This document shows, piece after piece, positions 61,806 through 64,000 of a stretch of 64,000 nucleotides of DNA (position 1 is the first letter of the stretch; each line of letters starts with the position of its first letter). Origin of the DNA: Planctomycetota bacterium (GTDB lineage: Bacteria; Planctomycetota; UBA1135; GCA-002686595); NCBI GenBank assembly GCA_026692665.1, contig JAPLOF010000020.1, positions 1-64,000 on the forward strand. Reading direction: 5' to 3'. A program made the translations under genes and the position numbers. The notes beneath the pieces were generated by a model. The model saw nothing but the letters and a program-made list of their open reading frames with translations, had not been told where the DNA came from and did not search any database.

Positions 61806-62867
61806 TCAGGACCCCGTCGCGACCACAGCCGCGAGGAGCAGCGCGGCCCCGAGGAGCCACCCCGCGACCGCGGCCGTGATCGGTCGCCAGCCCAGCTTCG
61901 CGATCGCGAGTGGACGGATCGAGAAGCCGACGCCGGCGAGCGCCATGAGGAAGGCCCAGTTCGTGACATGGGAGAGCACCACCCGCTCCTCGGAAGCGAA
62001 ACCGTCCGAGGCGGCGATGGCCGCGACGACCGCCAGACCCCAGACGAAAGGAGGAACTCGTCGCGCGACGGCGGCGGCCGTGTGGGCGATGGAACGCGTG
62101 GCGGTGCCTTCCTCGCCGGCCGCGAATCGCCGGGCGTGACCGAGCACCGGGATCCACTGCAGGATGTTCACCACGAAACGGAACGCGCCCGTGCCGCGCA
62201 GTGCCTCCAGCGAGTGCGCGCCACCGACCAGGACTGCTTCGGCGGTCGTGGGCATGGCGATCCCCGCCCAGCGGGCGACCTCGGTCGAGCCGAGACCGAG
62301 CCATGCGCCGACGAGCGGCATGAGCACGAATCCTGTGGTCCCGGCGATCAAAGTGGCAGCGACCGCCAGCAACCGCGCGCGCGGGGGCGAGGATGGATCG
62401 CTCTCCTCGGCCGCGAGGACCGCGCTGATCCCGCAGCCCGTGAGGCCTACCGAGACGAGGCTCGCTTCGCGTCGCGACTCGCCTACGAAGCCCAGGGCGA
62501 GGCGCACGAGGACTCCCGACGTGAACCAGTGCGCCAGGAGCAAGGCGATCCCGACGAAGCCGACGGTCCGCGCCGCCTCGACGTCGCATTGCGATCCGAG
62601 CAGGACCATGCCCACGGCGAGCGGGACGTCCGTCGCTGGTCGGACGTCGCGCAGGCCGGGAGCGAGCGCGAACGCCGAACCGGCCGCGACGCCCAGGAAG
62701 AGCGTCGTGGGCGGTAGCGGCAGGTTCGGCACCCAGCGGTGAAGCCACCATGCGGCGATCGAGATGGAGGCGAGCAGCGCGAGACCCGCGCTCCACCGCG
62801 CGGCATCCAGTGCTGGGCTCGACGAGCGAGTTGCGCTCGCCCGAGCGACAGTCGTCGTGGTGCTCAT
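61806..62867 (-). CDS. YeiH/UPF0324-like membrane protein
   Basis: 353 residues. About ten membrane helices. GLTGCGISAVLAAEES (about 143-158) corresponds to the GxSICGASAI segment of the YeiH/PSE family, and AGIAMPTTAEAVLVGG (about 205-220) to a later conserved loop; VGMVLLGSQ near 86 also fits. The family is thought to contain putative sulfate or sulfite exporters, but this member diverges and the assignment is tentative. It begins 4 bases after a small membrane ORF and is preceded by a promoter, a 27-codon ORF and a terminator hairpin. Confidence 0.65.
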   Translation of the reverse strand: MSTTTTVARASATRSSSPALDAARWSAGLALLASISIAAWWLHRWVPNLPLPPTTLFLGVAAGSAFALAPGLRDVRPATDVPLAVGMVLLGSQCDVEAARTVGFVGIALLLAHWFTSGVLVRLALGFVGESRREASLVSVGLTGCGISAVLAAEESDPSSPPRARLLAVAATLIAGTTGFVLMPLVGAWLGLGSTEVARWAGIAMPTTAEAVLVGGAHSLEALRGTGAFRFVVNILQWIPVLGHARRFAAGEEGTATRSIAHTAAAVARRVPPFVWGLAVVAAIAASDGFASEERVVLSHVTNWAFLMALAGVGFSIRPLAIAKLGWRPITAAVAGWLLGAALLLAAVVATGS

Positions 62868-62871
62868 GAGC

Positions 62872-63006
62872 TCACCATGGGACCGCTGTCAACCAACCCC
62901 ACTTCACCGCTCCGACGATCGCGCCGGAGAGTAGGAAGGGCAGGAGGGGACGGCAGGCGAAGGCCAGGGAGTGGGCAGCGGGCATCGTGCGGTTCGTGGA
63001 GGGCAT
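62872..63006 (-). CDS. Possible small membrane protein (44 residues)
   Basis: ATG 63006 to TGA 62872, ending 4 bases before the YeiH-like start. The peptide begins MPSTNRTMPAAHS and ends with a hydrophobic stretch, PLLPFLLSGAIVGAVKWGW, long enough for one membrane helix. An AAGAG sequence upstream is a weak ribosome site. Position and composition favour a real accessory peptide of the permease, but the evidence is thin. Confidence 0.35.
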   Translation of the reverse strand: MPSTNRTMPAAHSLAFACRPLLPFLLSGAIVGAVKWGWLTAVPW

Positions 63007-63066
63007 GTCGCGTCTCTTGAGTCGAAGGGGTTGGCGAAGGGACCGGGAAAGACAGGTGGAAACGAA

Positions 63067-63093
63067 GAAGGCCACCGCATGGCGGTGGCCTTC
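63067..63093 (-). terminator. Strong terminator hairpin in front of the YeiH-like operon
   Basis: A perfect 12-base stem GAAGGCCACCGC/GCGGTGGCCTTC with a three-base loop; on the minus strand it is followed by TTCGTTTCC. It lies 28 bases after the small 27-codon ORF and 61 bases before the next ORF start, so it either ends a short independent transcript or acts as an attenuator of the permease genes. Confidence 0.65.
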
Positions 63094-63120
63094 GTGGATC
63101 CAGCGGGCGCGAATCGTCGT

Positions 63121-63204
63121 CTAGTTCGCCATCCCCACGGACCTCGAGCGGCCACCGAGCTGGTGGTTCCACTGGAGACACATGAGGTGGCGGAAGGCGC
63201 GCAT
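63121..63204 (-). CDS. Possible 27-residue leader peptide or small protein
   Basis: ATG 63204 to TAG 63121. The peptide opens MRAFRHLMCLQWNHQLGG and is rich in Arg, His and Ser. No good ribosome site is visible (upstream reads CTCCTTCCAGCG). A perfect seven-base hairpin GTCCGAT-CGAC-ATCGGAC lies before it at 63216-63233. Between a sigma-70-like promoter and a terminator hairpin, it fits a short transcript that may carry a leader peptide. Not recognised. Confidence 0.35.
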   Translation of the reverse strand: MRAFRHLMCLQWNHQLGGRSRSVGMAN

Positions 63205-63247
63205 CGCTGGAAGGAGTCCGATGTCGATCGGACGATTCAGGGGCGAA

Positions 63248-63276
63248 AGTCTAATGGTCCAGCCGTGAACCGACAA
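63248..63276 (-). promoter_or_regulatory. Sigma-70-like promoter before the small ORF
   Basis: On the minus strand TTGTCG (63276-63271) and TAGACT (63253-63248) are spaced by 17 bases. Transcription would start near 63241 and reach the terminator hairpin after about 170 bases. Confidence 0.5.
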
Positions 63277-63787
63277 GAGTGCGCGGCCACGATCTCGATC
63301 ACGGAGACCAGCGCGTCATGAGTGCCGGCTCACGACCGCTTGACGCCTTCTTCGCAGTTCGACGATCGGCGGTCCGCTCGCGCGTGATCTCCGCGCTTCG
63401 GAGCGTATCGACGTGGAACGGATCGAGACCCTGTGCACGCGGGCTCGGAGATCCTCATCGACGCGCGTGGAGTCCTGGGTCTTCTGCGCGAGCTCTTCGC
63501 GGCGAGCGCGGCCCAGGTCCCCGCAAGGCTCGAAATCAAGCGATCGGGTCCGATCGGTGTCGTGAGGCAGTACCCGCGAGCGCCCGGCGCGTCGCGTAGA
63601 CGGCGCGCTGGGGGGGCGCACGCGATCGAAGAACTCGATCACGGAGGAGGACCAGGACTCGCGCGGGCCGCCGGGCGCTCCGCGATGCTCGCAGTCGGCA
63701 TTCCCCGTGCGCACTTGGCCGGATGGCGCCTGCGGCACGAGCCGCCCATGCTGACGGAATCGCGTCCAGCACAGGAGGGCGATCCTC
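63277..63787. other. 511 bases without a supported gene
   Basis: Open frames on both strands (for instance 63316-63738 minus) have arginine-rich, unstructured translations without family features or ribosome sites. The last 30 bases hold the AGGAGGG ribosome site of the gene at 63788. Confidence 0.4.
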
Positions 63788-64000
63788 GTGAAGACCAGTT
63801 CCTTTCGCAGCGTTCTTCGTGCTCTTTCCTCCTCGGGTGCCCTCGTCGTCCTGGCTGCTCACGCTCGAGCCGGAGACTGGTACGTCGACGTGGTCACCGG
63901 CTCGAACGCGAATGCGGGCACGACTGCGGCCGCGCCCTGGCGGACGATCAGCCACGCGCTGTCCGTGATCTCCACCCTGCCGAACGACGTGCAGACCGTG
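63788..64000 (+). CDS. Exported beta-helix-type protein (5' part only)
   Basis: 71 codons from GTG 63788 up to the window edge, preceded by AGGAGGG. Signal peptide (MKTSSFRSVLRALSSSG, hydrophobic core ALVVLAA, end HARAG), then DWYVDVVTGSNANAG and APWRTISHAL, the usual N-terminus of proteins with right-handed parallel beta-helix repeats (IDxxxGSDxNxGTxxxPxRTIxxA). Such secreted proteins often bind or cut polysaccharides. The remnant at 18628-18868 belongs to the same general type. Confidence 0.8.
   Translation, partial: MKTSSFRSVLRALSSSGALVVLAAHARAGDWYVDVVTGSNANAGTTAAAPWRTISHALSVISTLPNDVQTV

Noticed and set aside
63316..63738. Minus-strand frame of 140 codons near the window end
   Set aside because: Arg-rich, lacks motifs and a start signal; not separable from chance.

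Overview
The window is very GC-rich DNA, densely packed with genes, from a Gram-negative-type bacterium. I infer a planctomycete (Planctomycetota). The supporting signs are an ECF sigma factor fused to a membrane anchor and a large extracellular-type domain, other ECF modules next to a CHAT protein, a lipoprotein arylsulfatase, several exported proteins with carboxypeptidase-regulatory, HYR or beta-helix domains, and an NrfHA nitrite reductase. No ribosomal RNA or universal marker gene is present, so this placement is an inference.

Layout. 1-7280 (minus strand): two tandem B12-binding radical SAM paralogues, then a four-gene overlapping cassette (cytoplasmic hypothetical, parvulin-like lipoprotein, HEAT-like exported protein, peptidase-MA-like exported protein). 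7525-11430 (plus): a large SurA/parvulin-like exported protein, a 113-base near-perfect palindromic element and an MsbA-type ABC exporter. 11568-18546 (plus): a DevBCA-TolC-type efflux locus with two TetR regulators, each overlapping its own DevC permease. 18628-23663: a broken beta-helix gene, then an ECF sigma/membrane-protein pair facing a PPC-TPR-CHAT protein. 23708-26623: ispF and ispD, ruvC and an unrecognised gene. 26757-27737: an exported protein with its own promoter and terminator. 28082-32921 (plus): a MinD-like ATPase, then a tightly packed set with a helix-hairpin-helix protein, nadC, an RsbW-like ATPase, a VanZ-like protein and purB.

33225-38708: a sugar-isomerase-like TIM barrel, an exported metallopeptidase-like protein, a large carboxypeptidase-regulatory-like protein overlapping thiD, and tRNA-Gly(GCC). 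38917-43694: a HYR-like exported protein, a DMT permease, an M48 lipoprotein peptidase and a membrane protein/ECF sigma pair. 43991-48217: the 1112-residue sigma-factor fusion, a decayed gene fragment and a RAYT-type transposase whose start lies in an RNA hairpin. 48870-53412: ferredoxin, plsY-gpsA, small membrane proteins, tRNA-Pro(GGG) and an MgtC/DUF4010 protein. 53434-58805: exported HAD phosphatase, arylsulfatase, and nrfH-nrfA. 58881-63276: ppdK and a YeiH-like permease preceded by a small ORF, a terminator-like hairpin and a promoter-like sequence. The window ends inside a second beta-helix-type exported protein.

Genes are strongly coupled: I count sixteen four-base stop/start overlaps (ATGA, GTGA or TTGA). 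Functional themes are envelope biogenesis and export, extracytoplasmic signalling through sigma factors, dissimilatory nitrite reduction, and housekeeping metabolism (isoprenoids, NAD, purine, thiamine, phospholipid).
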